Source: Pipra filicauda
Taxonomy: Eukaryota > Chordata > Aves > Passeriformes > Pipridae
Direction: 5' to 3'
Length of the DNA stretch: 64,000 nt
Assembly: GCF_003945595.2 (NCBI RefSeq)
Contig: NW_024104421.1
Coordinates: 6,448,001-6,512,000 of the forward strand
The notes below the pieces were generated by a model. The model had not been told where the DNA came from and made no database searches. It saw only the letters and a list, made by a program, of their open reading frames with translations. How positions within the stretch are numbered: the stretch's first letter is position 1; each line of letters starts with the position of its first letter. Shown one piece after another: positions 36,331-49,500 of the stretch. Both the position numbers and the translations under genes were made by a program.

Positions 36331-37400
36331 TCAACAGGCTGAAGGGAAACATAGAGTTGGCAAAATTAACTGATGAAAGTTGTCAGGTTGGCCGAGATAG
36401 AATAGGTAAGGTTCCAAAGTACTCTTAAATAATTACATTACATACCAAGGTGATAAACGTAATGGTCAGTCTCAGATGTGTCAATGTATATTCATCGGCT
36501 TGAAAATCAAAGTAACCTTTCCGGGGAGAGAAACAAAGAAATAGTTAATGGTCTCTAGTTAATCAGAAACATAAAACTGAAGAGGGTGGATGTGAATAAA
36601 ATGAAGTCTGAAGCATTTAAACCACAGTGTTTTCGAGCCTCCTGTCTTTACTTTCAATTGTCTTGTCTTTAAGAAAGAAAAAACAGAAATTTGAAGGTCT
36701 AGATACCTTGAGGGAACACATCTGTCAGTGTAAGAAGGAATTGAAAAGGCTAGGAAAGTTTTCTTGGCAAAGAAACAAGTTACATCAATCATGACAGAGT
36801 TATAAAAAAAACAAATTAATTGCATTGAGAAATCTGAATAGAGATGTTTGTTTACCTTGAGTTGAATAACACAGGATGCATTAATAGGCAGCAAATGTAC
36901 AGCAGGGGAAAAGAAATAGTTTCATGCAACATTTAATTAAATTGGAGTTTCTCACTGCAGGGGAATTTTACTGACACTAAAAGCCTGGTGCTATTTAAAA
37001 ATAAAAAAAAAAAAAGAAAAAAAAGTTGTGTTTGTATGAATTACACAGAGGATACATGCCTATGATTTGGAAATCGGCTGATTCCAGACGACTTGTTACT
37101 GCTGAAAACACTGCTGGAAACCTGTGGCTTCATCTCATTTCCAGTACAGTATGTGTAGAGCTTTTAGGATGGAAAGACTTTCAATCCCCTCTTCTGCTAT
37201 GACCCCACCACTGTGACTGTCAATAGTACTTTGTTATTGACTCTAAATGGTAACAGAACAAAGTAAATTCTAGACACTTTTTGGAAATCCCTTCTTTAGT
37301 TCTTGCTGAGACATTCAGTGCCAACCAAGGTGAAAGAAAAACTTTTGACCTTTTTCAGCCTGCACTAAAGGCACTTTACTCCGCATCTTTAGTCCTTCAA

Positions 37401-37680
37401 TACAGAATCACAGAATATGCTGTTGGAAGGGACCTACAAGAATCATTGAGTCCAGCCCTTAGCCCTGCACAGGACCATCCCCATGAGTCACACCATGTGC
37501 CTGAGAGTATCATCCAAACACTTCTTGAACTCTGTCAGGCTTGGTGCTGTGACCCTGAGGAGCCTGTTCCAGTGCCCAACCATGCTCTGGGAGAAGAGCC
37601 TTTTTTCTAATATCCAACCTAAACCTCCCCTGACACAATTTCAGGCCATTCCCTTGGGTCACCACAGAGAAGAGATAATA
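37401..37680 (-). mobile_element. CR1 LINE, 5'-truncated 3' end, about 280 bp
   Basis: ACAGAATCACAGAATATGC at the left is the reverse complement of a CR1 tail. The body continues with GGAAGGGACC, GAGTCCAGCCC, CTTCTTGAACTCTGTCAGGC and TTCAGGCCATTCCCTTGGGT. It is the same subfamily as the copy at 2461 and keeps about 27 bp that the other copy lacks (near 37556-37600). It breaks off after CACAGAGAAGAGAT, which is the 5' truncation point. Frames such as plus 37281-37610 cross it and are not host coding. Confidence 0.92.
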
Positions 37681-37710
37681 AAACCTACCTCAGCAATATG
37701 AGTACTCTGT

Positions 37711-37727
37711 AGTCTATGATTCTATGA
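37711..37727 (+). mobile_element. Isolated CR1 octamer tail, plus strand
   Basis: AGTCTATGATTCTATGA reads like a plus-strand CR1 3' tail and lies about 30 bp beyond the truncated end of the minus-strand copy. Nothing upstream of it resembles the rest of a CR1 3' end. It may be a minimal insertion, a rearranged tail or chance. Confidence 0.45.
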
Positions 37728-40700
37728 AAACACTGACAAGAAAGAAAATAGAGTTGTTAAATTGTTTACCCTATTTTTTTATTGTTGATTCTCTCACATC
37801 TTTCCTACTATGACATGCTGTTAGAAGATGAGCGGCTAGTAACAAAAGAGCAGTCACACATAGAAGCAATACTACATTTGCACTGAAGACAAAATAATTT
37901 TAACAACCCTCATCAAATGCTGGTTTATATGACATAAAAATAATAATCTCCACCTAAGTAGAAGCTGCGCAGTATAATGATCAACAATCCTATTTTGCAA
38001 TATGCCACTGCACAGTTTCACAAGGGCTCAGTCCCAAAACTATTGAAACATAGGAGAAAAAACTCCCTCTGGCTTTAGTAAGCTTGGATTCAGCTCAAAA
38101 AAAAATAAAATTACAACATAACCTTTTTATTTGATCAGAAAGCCAGTTTTCTATGTTCCTTATCAACCCCAGATGTCATTCATTTGCATTTTTAGATACT
38201 TATACTTTATAAATACAGTTTGTGAAACTGGGGAGAAATGCCTGGAGAACATCTACCAAGGGGAAGGTTCTCTGCAGTGAGTTAACCCTGCTGATATGTG
38301 CCCAGTGGGACTGCATAGGATTTTCCCATATTAAATTTGCATAAAGCAAAAAGTTAATGAAATATGAGATTTGCCCTATCCTTTCCTCCATACCACTTCC
38401 TGTGTTCTGGGAAGGTGGTTTTTTTTTCCCAAGCTTGGCCTCAAGCAAGAAATTGCCCTCCTAAAGTTCTGTAGTGTTCTGCCACTTTTCATTCTTCTAC
38501 TTGTTCTTATCTTGTTTCTCTTTCTTCTTGCCTTCTGGAAATACAGTCTTTGAACCCAAGTGCAATTTTTAATAGCAAATAAATTTAGACTTGGACAAAT
38601 TCCCCAAATGAAACTACTGAGGAAAGAGCAGTCTTATCTCCTGTGATATACTTTTGACAAAGTATAATTAAAATATTTTCATGCTGGCTTGCCTGCTCTG
38701 TCTGCCTTTCATAAATGATGAAGTCTATCAAGCTATTATTTGTCTACACATTGTGTGAGGAAGGATTAAACCATTGAAGTGTTCAATATCGTTAAATGAT
38801 CTGGAACTCCATAAAAACATCAATTATTATGCAGTTAAAGACATCTTAGTACTTGTTCAAGAAGCTGGCATTTTGTCTTCATTCCTCTGGTGATGGAGTG
38901 TGAGGATGACTGTCTCCAGAGACAGAGAGAGCATGTACAACTAAAATGGAAGTTACAGGACTGTGTAGAAGAGAGGGTTTTCTCAGTTATTTGTTCAGAT
39001 ATACCGGAAGAAAAATGGAATGTAAGTCAATGCAGAAAAAGATGCCCTACTTATATCTCAGAAAAGATGGGCTGCTCTGCCTAAACCCCTCCATTTGGGG
39101 CTGACACAATGTAATGGTACCATGTCCTGAGGGCACATAATCTCTGAGATTTTTTGATGAAGCAATCAAAAAGTATTGTAACTAATGTGAATGTATTGGT
39201 GTCTGGCTGGGCGATAGGTAGACTGGATTGCTGACTGGGGAATAGAGTCCTACTCAAAGCCAGAGTGTAATTTTTTTTTAGCTGGTAGGGATCTGTTAGC
39301 TTCAGTTTAGCTCTGCCTATTTACATCTAAAGAGGATCTGAAACATCAAGCAGGTAGATCTATCATTAATTTCTCTTACAGCCTCTGATGTCTCAGCATC
39401 ATGGCTTGCAGACCTGAAAACACAGGAATGATACCTCATATACAGCTAAGGAGATTCCACTGGCTTTGCCTTTAAGACACTTCACCATTCTCAAAGTCCT
39501 TCCCCTAAGTATAAAAAGGTTTGAACTAAAGCAAATAATATATTTGCATTTGATGGGAATAGCATATAACCCTCAATGTAATTATGACACACAAAAAAAT
39601 AATGCTGGTGACCTTAAAATACACAACAAAATAACAGAGGACATCTAAAAATTAATTATAACTCATTAAAAGCATTACTCACTTAATGAATGATTCATGA
39701 TTCATATTGTTCAAGTCGCCAAACATTACTTCAAATTATAGATTGGGCACATCCTTTCACCAGTATTAATAATTGCAATTATGTCAGTGTAAGTACCTTT
39801 AAGTACAAAAGTCAATATGTTATCTTCTCCAAGCCTTCTTGCCTCATTCTCATAGTAGGACTAAGCTAAGGTCCCTGGAGCACATAAGAGTGCAGAGAGG
39901 GAGTACATTTTTTTCAAGAAAACACTGTCTTTGGGAGATCTAAAGGTCTAACAAAGGTTGAAAGATGTGCATGGTCAGAGTTGATTTCAACACACCTTGT
40001 GATAGCCAAATAGTGTTTGACCATAGGAACATAGATAGGACCTAATCCTCCCTCTGCAACTGTCCATTAGTGCTTCAAATAATCTTATCAGCTATTTTGG
40101 AAGCTCCAAAACAAACAGCAGGTCGAATAGCTCTTACTAGGAGAAAAAAAATGCCTGTGTAAGTCATTATGCTTAGAAACTGTCCTAAACTGAAATCCAG
40201 TCACAGGTAAGAACCAGCATGCCATCTCCCTTTGCACCTTGCAGACTTGTACTATGCACATTTTACATATGGATTATGAGCCCATATGTTCAGTCTTGTT
40301 TAAATACTGAGACCACAAACCTCTCTTGCAGTAGTGAGCTCTGCAGCTATACATGCAGTATGTGAAAATCCATCTGCTTGTACCAGACTCATATCTGTGG
40401 AGTTTCAGATTTCTCTAAAGTCCCTCTATTTGAGAGGAATGGGGCAAAATAAGCATTCAGTTCAACCTCTATCTGACACAGAGTGCACTTTATGTGATCA
40501 CTGCATCCTCTCCTTTTCCTCTTCAAGCTAGGCAGTGGCAGTCTCTGATGTCTCAGTAGGTCACTAAATAAACCTTGGTAGAGACAGAAGAGGTGAAAGA
40601 CATTTCTATCCGAAATGTTTGGACAGAAGAATTTTAACTCAGTGTAACCATTATGCAGTTTGGAAATGGTTACTTAGAGTACTTTGTGGTAAATACTAGA

Positions 40701-43700
40701 ATGAAGCTTTCCTTTCCCTTGTAGTTAAATTGTTTGTTTATTTACTTACTTATTTGTTGGGCAGTAAGGGACATTTAAGCTAACTTTCAAGGTAATGAAA
40801 ACCATAATTGAACTAGGATATGAAAAAACAGATGTAAATTGTATTTTGATCTTTTCTAGCAGTGAATTTTTCATGACACAACAGAAAAACAAGAAGCAAG
40901 AAAACTGCTTCTATAGTAAAGCACAAAAGGTCTCTCTACCTGCTGTGGTGCTAGGATTAGATGTGTAAATATTGTGGAGCTGTAGAAGCATCTGCTTCTG
41001 GATTTCAGATTAACTAGATGGCTTGATTTGAGTTCCAGAAAGATATTAACCAGAAAGGTTTGTTGACCTTTCTAGAGCTGGACATGATTTAGTTTCATCA
41101 AGTGCAAAAAAAATCTTTCTTCATGTTGAAAGATTGCAGTGGGCAAAGTCACTTTGCTGCTTATTGAAATAAATACTGAACTGCCATCACTGTATTCACT
41201 GACCTTTTGCCTCAGTTTGACTCAGGGTGAGAAACTGAGCAACTGCTTTCGTAGAAATTACTACTATAATCATCTACAGCAACATGCTTGAATTTTTCTC
41301 TTTTCTTTGTTCCCTCTTATCTTACAAAACATGAAAATACATCTTTTTCTTTTCCCAGTGAATGTTTCCACACAAGTGGAGTACCAGCAAATTTACACAG
41401 CTCAGTTTACTAGTAGGGAAACTCCATTCTTCCGTGTCTACCCTCAATTATAGTACCACTACACACTGCTTAGACTGTACCATATCTTTTACTCCCTACC
41501 CCAAATCTCTCTGATATTGCCATGACATCTCAAATAAACGATTCATAGCTGACTGACATGCCAAGGAATTAATTTGTGGACTATCTGGTTGCAATCATCT
41601 ATTCCTAGCAAAAAACCAAAAAGTCAGGAGAAAAAAATTATGGGGGAACCCCTGTATTTTTATGACACAGTTTATTTGCCGTGAGTTGACCACAGCTGGA
41701 TCTCTCCACCCCAAGAGAGCACGAGTGCAGGCAGGTTTGACTTGTAACCCAGCACAAGATGAATGGGCAGCATTAGGAGAATGACACTTGCAGCTGAACA
41801 TAATAAAAAGCATCTCTCAAGGGGGGCTGCCTGGTCAACTTTATTGCCATGCTGTTTACTCCACTCATTTCAAGGTATTTGTAACATTCTTATTTGACTG
41901 TCATTTTCTCCAGATGAGGTTGCACAATACTTTGTGGAGGGGGGATGAGACAAAGATGAGATATTGAAAGACTCCCTAAGAATAAACTGAGTTAAAGAGA
42001 CTAAATGGCACAGTTCACTTTTTGCCATGGTGAGGGTTCATGCTCCACGCAGCTCCAAGCTAAGATGGTTGAGTTAGGAGCCTAAGAGAGAGCAGAGAGA
42101 AAGATTTCAGGAGCCTAATTCAGAGGTCTGAAAAGCCAAATGACTGTAAAAAATCTTCCCTGTCTTCATTCTTTGAAGAGCTGAAGATGAGGCTGCTAAC
42201 TTAGGTTCCACTCTTAAATATCAGCTGCTTTGGCTATGAAAACTCTCTCCTCCGTACTTTCTTCATTTTCTAGTAATTTATCAGTAAACCATTAACCACC
42301 ACTAGAAGCCAGGTATTGAACTGCACGCTGGCATATGACAAGGCCATTGTCATGATACCATGATATCTGCAAGGCTTTTCCTATCCAGTATTGTTAATAG
42401 TAACTTGCAGAAAACTGTTCAGGTTTCTCTTGGTTATTATCAGATATGCCAGGAAATAAAAAGAAATAATAATTAAAAAATTATACTACTGTGGACACCC
42501 ATACTTTGACTTTTTTCACAGGATTCAAATTAGTTACCATAGTGTGCAATTTCTTGCAAGGAATGTGATAACTGTGACTTTTTTTAAAGCTATGAGCTTC
42601 TCCATTTCAAGTATACCTTAAAGTGCTATTTCAAGTATTTATGAGGTTGTAAAGGAATGAAATAATCTGAGCATCGTAAAGGAGATTTTTAGACAATGAG
42701 TTTAGGGAGTTTTCTGTTCAACAATAAAATATTTTTTTAGATTACATAACGGGAATTGATGACCATCTGGAGCAATTCTTGAGACCCTGAAAATATATCA
42801 AATAAGTGAATAAGCATAGAAATAATTACATCTGTGGTATTCATAAACTGTTCAGGTTAATGATCACTTCAACAAGGCAATCTCCTGACATATCAAGTAG
42901 TAGAAAGTGTGAATGCTGACAATGAAGTTGTTGAGGAATCCTAACAGAGCCTGGCAGACTGCTGAGTAACAGCAGAAGAGCAAGGCATGATAGAGCCCCT
43001 GCTCACAAAATACATGAAATGCTAGAAGAGGTGGCAGGAAAAAATAGCCAAGTAGTTTTCTACTAGGCATGTCTTCACTGATGTGACAATGATCTAAGGG
43101 TCAACGATCAGAGAACACCACTTGCACTGCTGTACATGCTTTCAGATAACTGAGAGGGCTACAGGTGATAGATTTCTTCAGGTACCTGGTGGCTTTAGCT
43201 TACTTATTTCAGTAACAGAAAGAGTGTTCAAACAGGGCTGGCATGATCCAAGAGCACAACAAATTTGGGACACAAGTGTCATTTTGCAAAAATCTACCTT
43301 ACCTCACTGGGGCACTAACAGTGGAGGACGAGCTGGAGACACAGCACTGAGCACTTACAAGTGACAAACTGCAGCAGCTGCTGATAGAGTCTTTTTCTGG
43401 ATTCAGAGAGCATTCAGAAAGTTTGTACAAATGTTTGCAGGAGAAGCAGCCAAATATAGGGGACTTGCTCTGAATCCAAAAAAGGGTAACCTTTTGACAA
43501 GACTGACCTTAAATGCCTTCTAAGCATCATAGCACTTCAGATCTCAAAACTGGCACTTTTATTTCCTGAATGTATACAAAATTGGAGATAAAGATTAAAA
43601 GGAGAAGCAAACATCAGAAGTTTTTCAGAAGTTTGTTCCAGAAGGAAAGATATTTTCTCCAAGTAGAAAAAATGACTGTGAAAAAAATGCCACTTTGAAA

Positions 43701-43775
43701 GCAGCCCTGTGGAGTCATCAAAACCTAAATAACTTATCTTTGCTAATCTCCAGGGAGGACGACAAATGACAGAAC

Positions 43776-43790
43776 AGAGAGAGAGAGAGA
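43776..43790 (+). repeat. Short (AG)n microsatellite
   Basis: Seven and a half AG units in an otherwise unremarkable stretch. Confidence 0.85.
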
Positions 43791-45202
43791 TGGTGCACAG
43801 CTTAGTGGATACAGATGATGGAAAACACTGTGGTATGCAACAAACAATCTTTAGGGAAGCAAATGTCTTTGGAATATTTGCAGCAGTTTCATTTCAAATG
43901 GCATCAGAGGACCAGTTAGGGAAAAGGAAGAATTAATGAGTCAGAATGTAGAGATATTTCTGGGAGTTTTTCTTTAACTGGATTCACTGATAGATCTTTT
44001 ACAGCAAAAGAGAGGTGGTTATGGTGACACAGTCTAGCTGGTATCTGTTAGGCAATAATATATAAGAAATGACGATATTATTTCTATCCAGAGTAGTTTA
44101 ATATATAAAGAAGGTGATGGCAGTTGAAAGTGGTGTTTTTTCTTGCTATTTTTAGGGAAAATACTGAAAACCTGCCAGGCTCTTGTCAGTTTTTATTATT
44201 ACAGCTGGAGCTCAACACTTGATTATTTACAGTTTCATTGAATGTAGCAATATGGAATAAAGGTTCACTTACCTTAGCACATAAAGATGAAAGAGAGAGG
44301 GAATTATAAGCATGAGTCACTTATTATTTAGCAGTCTCATTTGGGCCAGTTCTACCAGGTTCCCACCAACTTTATGGTATCATTTCAAAGCTTTGATCCA
44401 GGTTTTAGCTCAGCACTACTGCATTAAATGAATCCTCTTATCTTTCTTTACTCCTTTGTCAGACCCTGCTTTTTCCTTTCTCTTGGAGCATTGTTGTAGT
44501 TCTCCCTTAGCAAAAGCTCTGTCTGTGTACAAGGAAATGCCTGCCATTAGTGATGTGCCCCAAAATCCCACCACTTCCCAGCAAGAACTGCTTTTGTGTA
44601 GAAATGTGCTAAAAATGAACTCAGTCTTTGCCCATTTCACTGCATGACCTGTCTGTAAACAAACAAGCAAATGAAAAGATAAAAAAACCTCCAGCTCCCT
44701 TCCATACCTTGAACTGTGGCATGCCATGAAGTTATATACTAGATCTAGTGTCTTGGCATGTCTATTGTGCCTGGCATTGCTCTGATGTGAGAGATCACTT
44801 ATGCCCTTGTAGATCTTTCAGCTCTGACTTGCAAGATGAACTTGGAGCAGGAAAAAGAGAAAAAATGGATAGAGAGGAGACTGAAATAGAGGAATAGACT
44901 GCCAAAAGCAATAGCACCTCTAGGTGCCAGGGGTGCCTTTGGGGTCAATGGTGATGTGCTGCGCCCACATTTTTCAGGAACAGACATTGATTCCAGACAA
45001 GTTCAATCTAAGTCATTGTTTTTACATCAAAATCCTTATTCCTTCAAAGCTATGTGTTATGTGTAGTATCATCACTACTTCTAGTGTAATGGTTCTGCCC
45101 TGACATATCCTCTTACTTTTTTTCATTCTCAAGTATTTTGCAAAGTATATTTCTGATATTATAATAACAGTAAAAAATGAGAACGCTGATCTGGCTGCAT
45201 TG

Positions 45203-45223
45203 TAATTAGAGCTGGACTAATTA
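45203..45223. promoter_or_regulatory. Two TAATTA sites 15 bp apart (possible homeodomain sites)
   Basis: TAATTA occurs at 45203-45208 and again at 45218-45223, separated by GAGCTGGAC. Paired homeodomain-type cores in otherwise complex sequence are common in developmental enhancers. The function is inferred and untested. Confidence 0.28.
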
Positions 45224-46140
45224 TGGAGGTAACTATTCACTAAACATCAATATCATTTTTGGACTATTCTTCAAATGGAGTGACTCTGTATACCCTCATC
45301 CTCTTCAACGATGAATGAAAACCAGAACATCCATGTTAACAGCTGAAATGATAACCCAATGAGCCTGGCTACATTCCTGCAAGCTTTTGTGTTTGAACTG
45401 TATGTGGTTGACATCCTTGATGCCTCTATGCTGAGCCTTTACACTGGAAAATGAATCTAAGCTGAATCATCATTGCAGACTCCATTCATGTCAGGGCTAT
45501 TATGCTCAGAGAGGAAGCAGCTGCTCCTTCAAGTTCTGCATGCCTGGGACCAGAGATGGACAGCTGTCATTGTTGCTGGTAAAAGCAATTCAGAGGGGAG
45601 GGAAAAGATACATATCATGTAATCAAAATAGAAAGGCCTACTGCTGTGTGATCCCGTTCACTACTATTCCATGAGTCTGCTAGGGCCTCCTAAAACAGTC
45701 ATTACTCTGGCTTATGCACAAGGTAGCACCTGCATGAAAGAAAGTACAGAGTTTGGGACCTTCTTATTTGATTCATTACAACAGGTATGTGAACTTGTGG
45801 TAGGGCAAGGATAGAAATAAAACCATCTCTTAGCTTCAGCTCTTTGGAAGCAGCAGACACCCCACATTGCAGACTACAGGTGACTCCCCTTGGGCAAATT
45901 TTGGGGCAGTTAATTCTAGAGTAGATCAGATGCTGACTTACTCTGAGTAGGAAGCCAAGGATCTGCATTATGCTGATTTCTTTTTCTCTTTAGTATGCTT
46001 TTGCCAGACTCCCAGACTACTTTCTGCACAATCAATGTGCTTTCATCATGTCTGACTTCATATTAAATAAAGGTACATATGTTCCTACTTTCCTGATTCA
46101 GAGTACCTGCAAACTTCATGGCCTATGCTATAATCATATA

Positions 46141-46545
46141 TCCACAGAAGCACAGAATAACTCATGTGGATAGGGCCTCAGGAGGTCTCCACTCCAATTT
46201 CATACTCAAAGGAGGGTCAGTGTCAAGCTCACACCAGGTTGCTCAGAGTTTTATCCATTGTGGCCTGAAAAACTCTCAAGGATGGAACCTGTATGCAATC
46301 TCTGTGTCCACTGCTTTGATGTCCTTGTAGTGATTTTCTTTTCCTTAAATATCATCAAACTCCTATGTCTGATTTCTTTCATCCTCCCACCACACACCAC
46401 TATAAAAAGACTGGTTCCATCTTCTCAGTCGATATCCTGTGGGTTTTTGGCAGCTGCTACCAGAGCCATCTCTCCTTCAGGCTAAACACCCCCATATCCC
46501 TCAACCTTCTCTCACAGGCCACACGCTTCAGGCTATCAAATACTA
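46141..46545 (-). mobile_element. Older CR1 LINE 3' end, about 405 bp
   Basis: The plus strand shows the reverse-complemented CR1 3' region in order: a decayed tail CACAGAAGCACAGAAT, GGGCCTCAGGAGGTCTCCAC, CACCAGGTTGCTCAGAGTTT, AAAACTCTCAAGGATGGAAC, CCACTGCTTTGATGTCCTTG, CACCACTATAAAAAGACTGG, CTCCTTCAGGCTAAACACCC and CCTCAACCTTCTCTCACAGG. The tail and body carry many substitutions, so it is older than the copies at 2461 and 37401 and belongs to a different subfamily. Frames on both strands across it are not host genes. Confidence 0.88.
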
Positions 46546-49500
46546 TATTCTCTATCACTGATCTTGGGCTTTCCAAGATGCATCAGTTACTGGACAAAAG
46601 CATTTTTTAAAATTAGAAATCCTTGCTATATTACAGATACTTCTGACCTGCCAGACACAGTCCTCCTTGGCCATACCTTCTGAGTGAAATAAGGAGTTGT
46701 CCAAACTCATTGCCCAGTGATAATTGCCACTGCTGCTGCAACTGTAACTCTTAGGAGAATCAGGGCAGAAAGCAATGTGAGTGGAAGGAGGAAACACCAT
46801 ATTTATTCCAGTGGTGATTCTTACCTCCAGTCTTGCAGACAGAGCCCAGTTGCCCCTGGGAATGCTGCATCACTGCAGTCACTCTGTGTGAGTTCGGTGA
46901 CTGAATTGAAACAACAATCTTCCATCCAACAGTTCTCTGAGAAATGTCCTGTAGTCTCCATTGATTTTTTGTGAGAGGGAGACATATATATCTAGCACTG
47001 CTTTTTTCATTTGCTTTTATACAGAGAGAGCTTTAATTAGTGGCCTTTGTGTTAAACTGTTAGATGTGGCCACCCGTGGTATCTTGAAGTTCTTCACATT
47101 TTTAAGTGGTTTAAATGTTGGGTCTAAGCCACCCAGGGATTTTCCAGCAGGGGGAAAATATTCAGTTGTCTGGAAGCTTTTCCATTACCTTACACCACAG
47201 GAGTGGCATAAAGGAGCTACAGAAAAGTCTGAATCTTGTACTAATGTTTCTACTTCAGGGAACATAGTTTTTGGGTTTTAGGAGGTGAGAGTGCAAATGT
47301 AGGGGATTTCGATTTGGTTTGCTATTTGTTATTTATTTGTTCCTTCGTGTTCCTTCCAGTGACAAGACTTGAGTAAAAATGGTGATAGTTTAGATCTATC
47401 TTATTTTGTTTAGGGAAACAGTTGTCCATCGCAGTCATACAATTTATTTCCTCTCCGTTTGTACTGTGAGAACCTCATCTTTGTCAGGACCTCCTCCAAC
47501 CCACACCATGCCATGCCATGCTATGCTATGCTATGCCATCCCAGAAGTTCTTCTCCCTACAGCTCTTTTCACAGTTTTAACTTCTAATTTATAAAGGAAT
47601 GCCTGTTATGCACATCTCCCCCATAGACTAGGTGAACGACAATGATGGGATTTTATTCCTTAGTCGTTCTGCTGCTTATTGTGTTCTTCATAGTACTATT
47701 ATTATGCTCCTTGTTATGATGCTGCTGCTGGTCTCTGTCATTTACAAAGTACTTTTATCAGTTAAGGTTCCATGTTACTTTATGAATTTAAAATAGTTAT
47801 ATACATGGAGATCCATTTGTGCACAAACAGAATGGGTGAACTGCAGCAGGTGCTTAAAAGTAGGGAAGTGCTGTCCAGTAAAAACACCTGGAAAAAAAGT
47901 CTTCAAAGCAGACTGTATCTATGGCTCTGGGATTCTCAGAAACCCATTGAACTCCAACTCTGAACCCAATGTTATACTTTGCAGATTATTTTTCCCCAAA
48001 ATATTATGTGTACCAATAACCTGGCAACAGTCACAGCCCCGGGTAGCATTGCATGACCCTGTGTTAAGGGGATAAAAGAGAAATGTTGTCCTTCAGAAGG
48101 AGGAAACGCTTGGTTGGGCACTCTAAATGTTACAAACAGGCATTGAAGATAGACTTTTCTCCTAAGTGATGAATAGCAAGTGTGATCCCAGGACAGCTTA
48201 CAGCAGGGAAAAGCAGAATATGATTCTGGATCCAATAACACAATAAACTGGGACTAGTCCCCAGACACCAATCCTGCTTTTTTCCTATTTTACAGAAAAC
48301 TCACAAGCCTACCAAAAGCAACAGAAGTTTTGCCATTGGCATACACAGGGCTTTTGACCTATTGATTTTTTTTCAGAGCAATTTACCATGAGATTTCAGA
48401 CTCTGAAATGGGAGTTTGGATGAGTAATGTATCTTACACAGCAGACCCCTGTTCTCAGCACTCTCCAAATCAGGCTTCCAGTGCCAATGCTGATGTATGG
48501 AATTTCACAACTCACTACATGAACATTCTGTAATACCCTCCCAGTGATTCCTGTTTTCATGAGAAGCCTGATATTTAATTCTTAAAAATATAAATGTGCA
48601 CAAAAGTAGCATGTCTGCAGAGCTGATAAAGTGAATTTAATACAAGCAAATAGTATCTGTGTATTTTTGTGATGAATAGATAGCTCTGTTAGTTACAGAG
48701 GGAGTTCGGATTAATGCTGTGAATCTCAAAACCAAACAATATAGAAGAAGAAACGTGGAAGGCACGGTACATTCAATGGGTGTGCGCTTTCTGATAGAAG
48801 TACCGGTTACTGTTGATTAGCACATATAATTTGGATTATATTGGATTTACTGTCCTTTGTCCAAAGCCCTTGTGTACACCATGACAAGAAGCTAGAGGAA
48901 AAAATGCAATGCAGATCAACCATATTGAGAAATATATTAGCAAAGAACAAAAAGGATAGGAAGTAAAACTACAATGGAGCATAAATATGTATTCCATACA
49001 TGCTCATATGGAGAAGGAGAGATTATGCTTTGCAGGCATTATGAGATTTTGATTTTCTATCTGTTTCAGAACAGATTCATTTTAAGGAAGCAGGAAAAAT
49101 GATTGCTTGAATAGCTATTAGCTCTAACAAACTTCTGTGTTTTCTGGAGTAGCTGCTGTCACCATCACTGATATAACATCTCCTTGAATAAAAATAGGAA
49201 AACAAAAGGAAATAACCAAGACAACACAATAGGAATAAAGCATCCAGGTTGTAAAAGGAAGGAAAACACTCAACTCTATTCCTTAAAATAGAGGAAATAA
49301 TACTGAATTACATGGTATCAGCTGAGCTGAGTAGGATCACATGTACAATGCAAAAGAGAATTTTCCCACTGTGTGAAAGAGCAGATTCCAGAGATATCTG
49401 ACACCGAGATGCATTTTCTTTTTGTTTGCAGCCTTCCTACATGTGTCCTGCAAGAGAAAAAGGCACACAGGTGTCTTCTGAGTATTCTCAAAGTAGCAGG

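Larger units (their letters stand above)
29853..37400. other. Unique AT-rich non-coding sequence, no gene seen
   Basis: No gene or transposon is recognised. The stretch holds a perfect hairpin at 33109-33139 and an inverted pair of TAATTA-containing 9-mers at 36296-36330. It also has homeodomain-type sites around 34870-34905, and simple runs near 35564-35578 (T), 35668-35681 (A) and 37000-37023 (A-rich). Confidence 0.5.
37728..46140. other. Unique AT-rich non-coding sequence, no gene seen
   Basis: No gene or transposon is recognised. It contains a short (AG)n run at 43776-43790 and two TAATTA sites at 45203 and 45218. Open frames are all about 100 codons or fewer and have no visible motif. 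The sequence at 38700-38860 lacks simple repeats and could be conserved non-coding DNA, which only an alignment can show. Confidence 0.5.

Noticed and set aside
40021..40060. Possible CR1 3' end (CATAGGAACATAGATAGGACC)
   Set aside because: The octamer tail is not recognisable and the following text does not fit a CR1 3' region.
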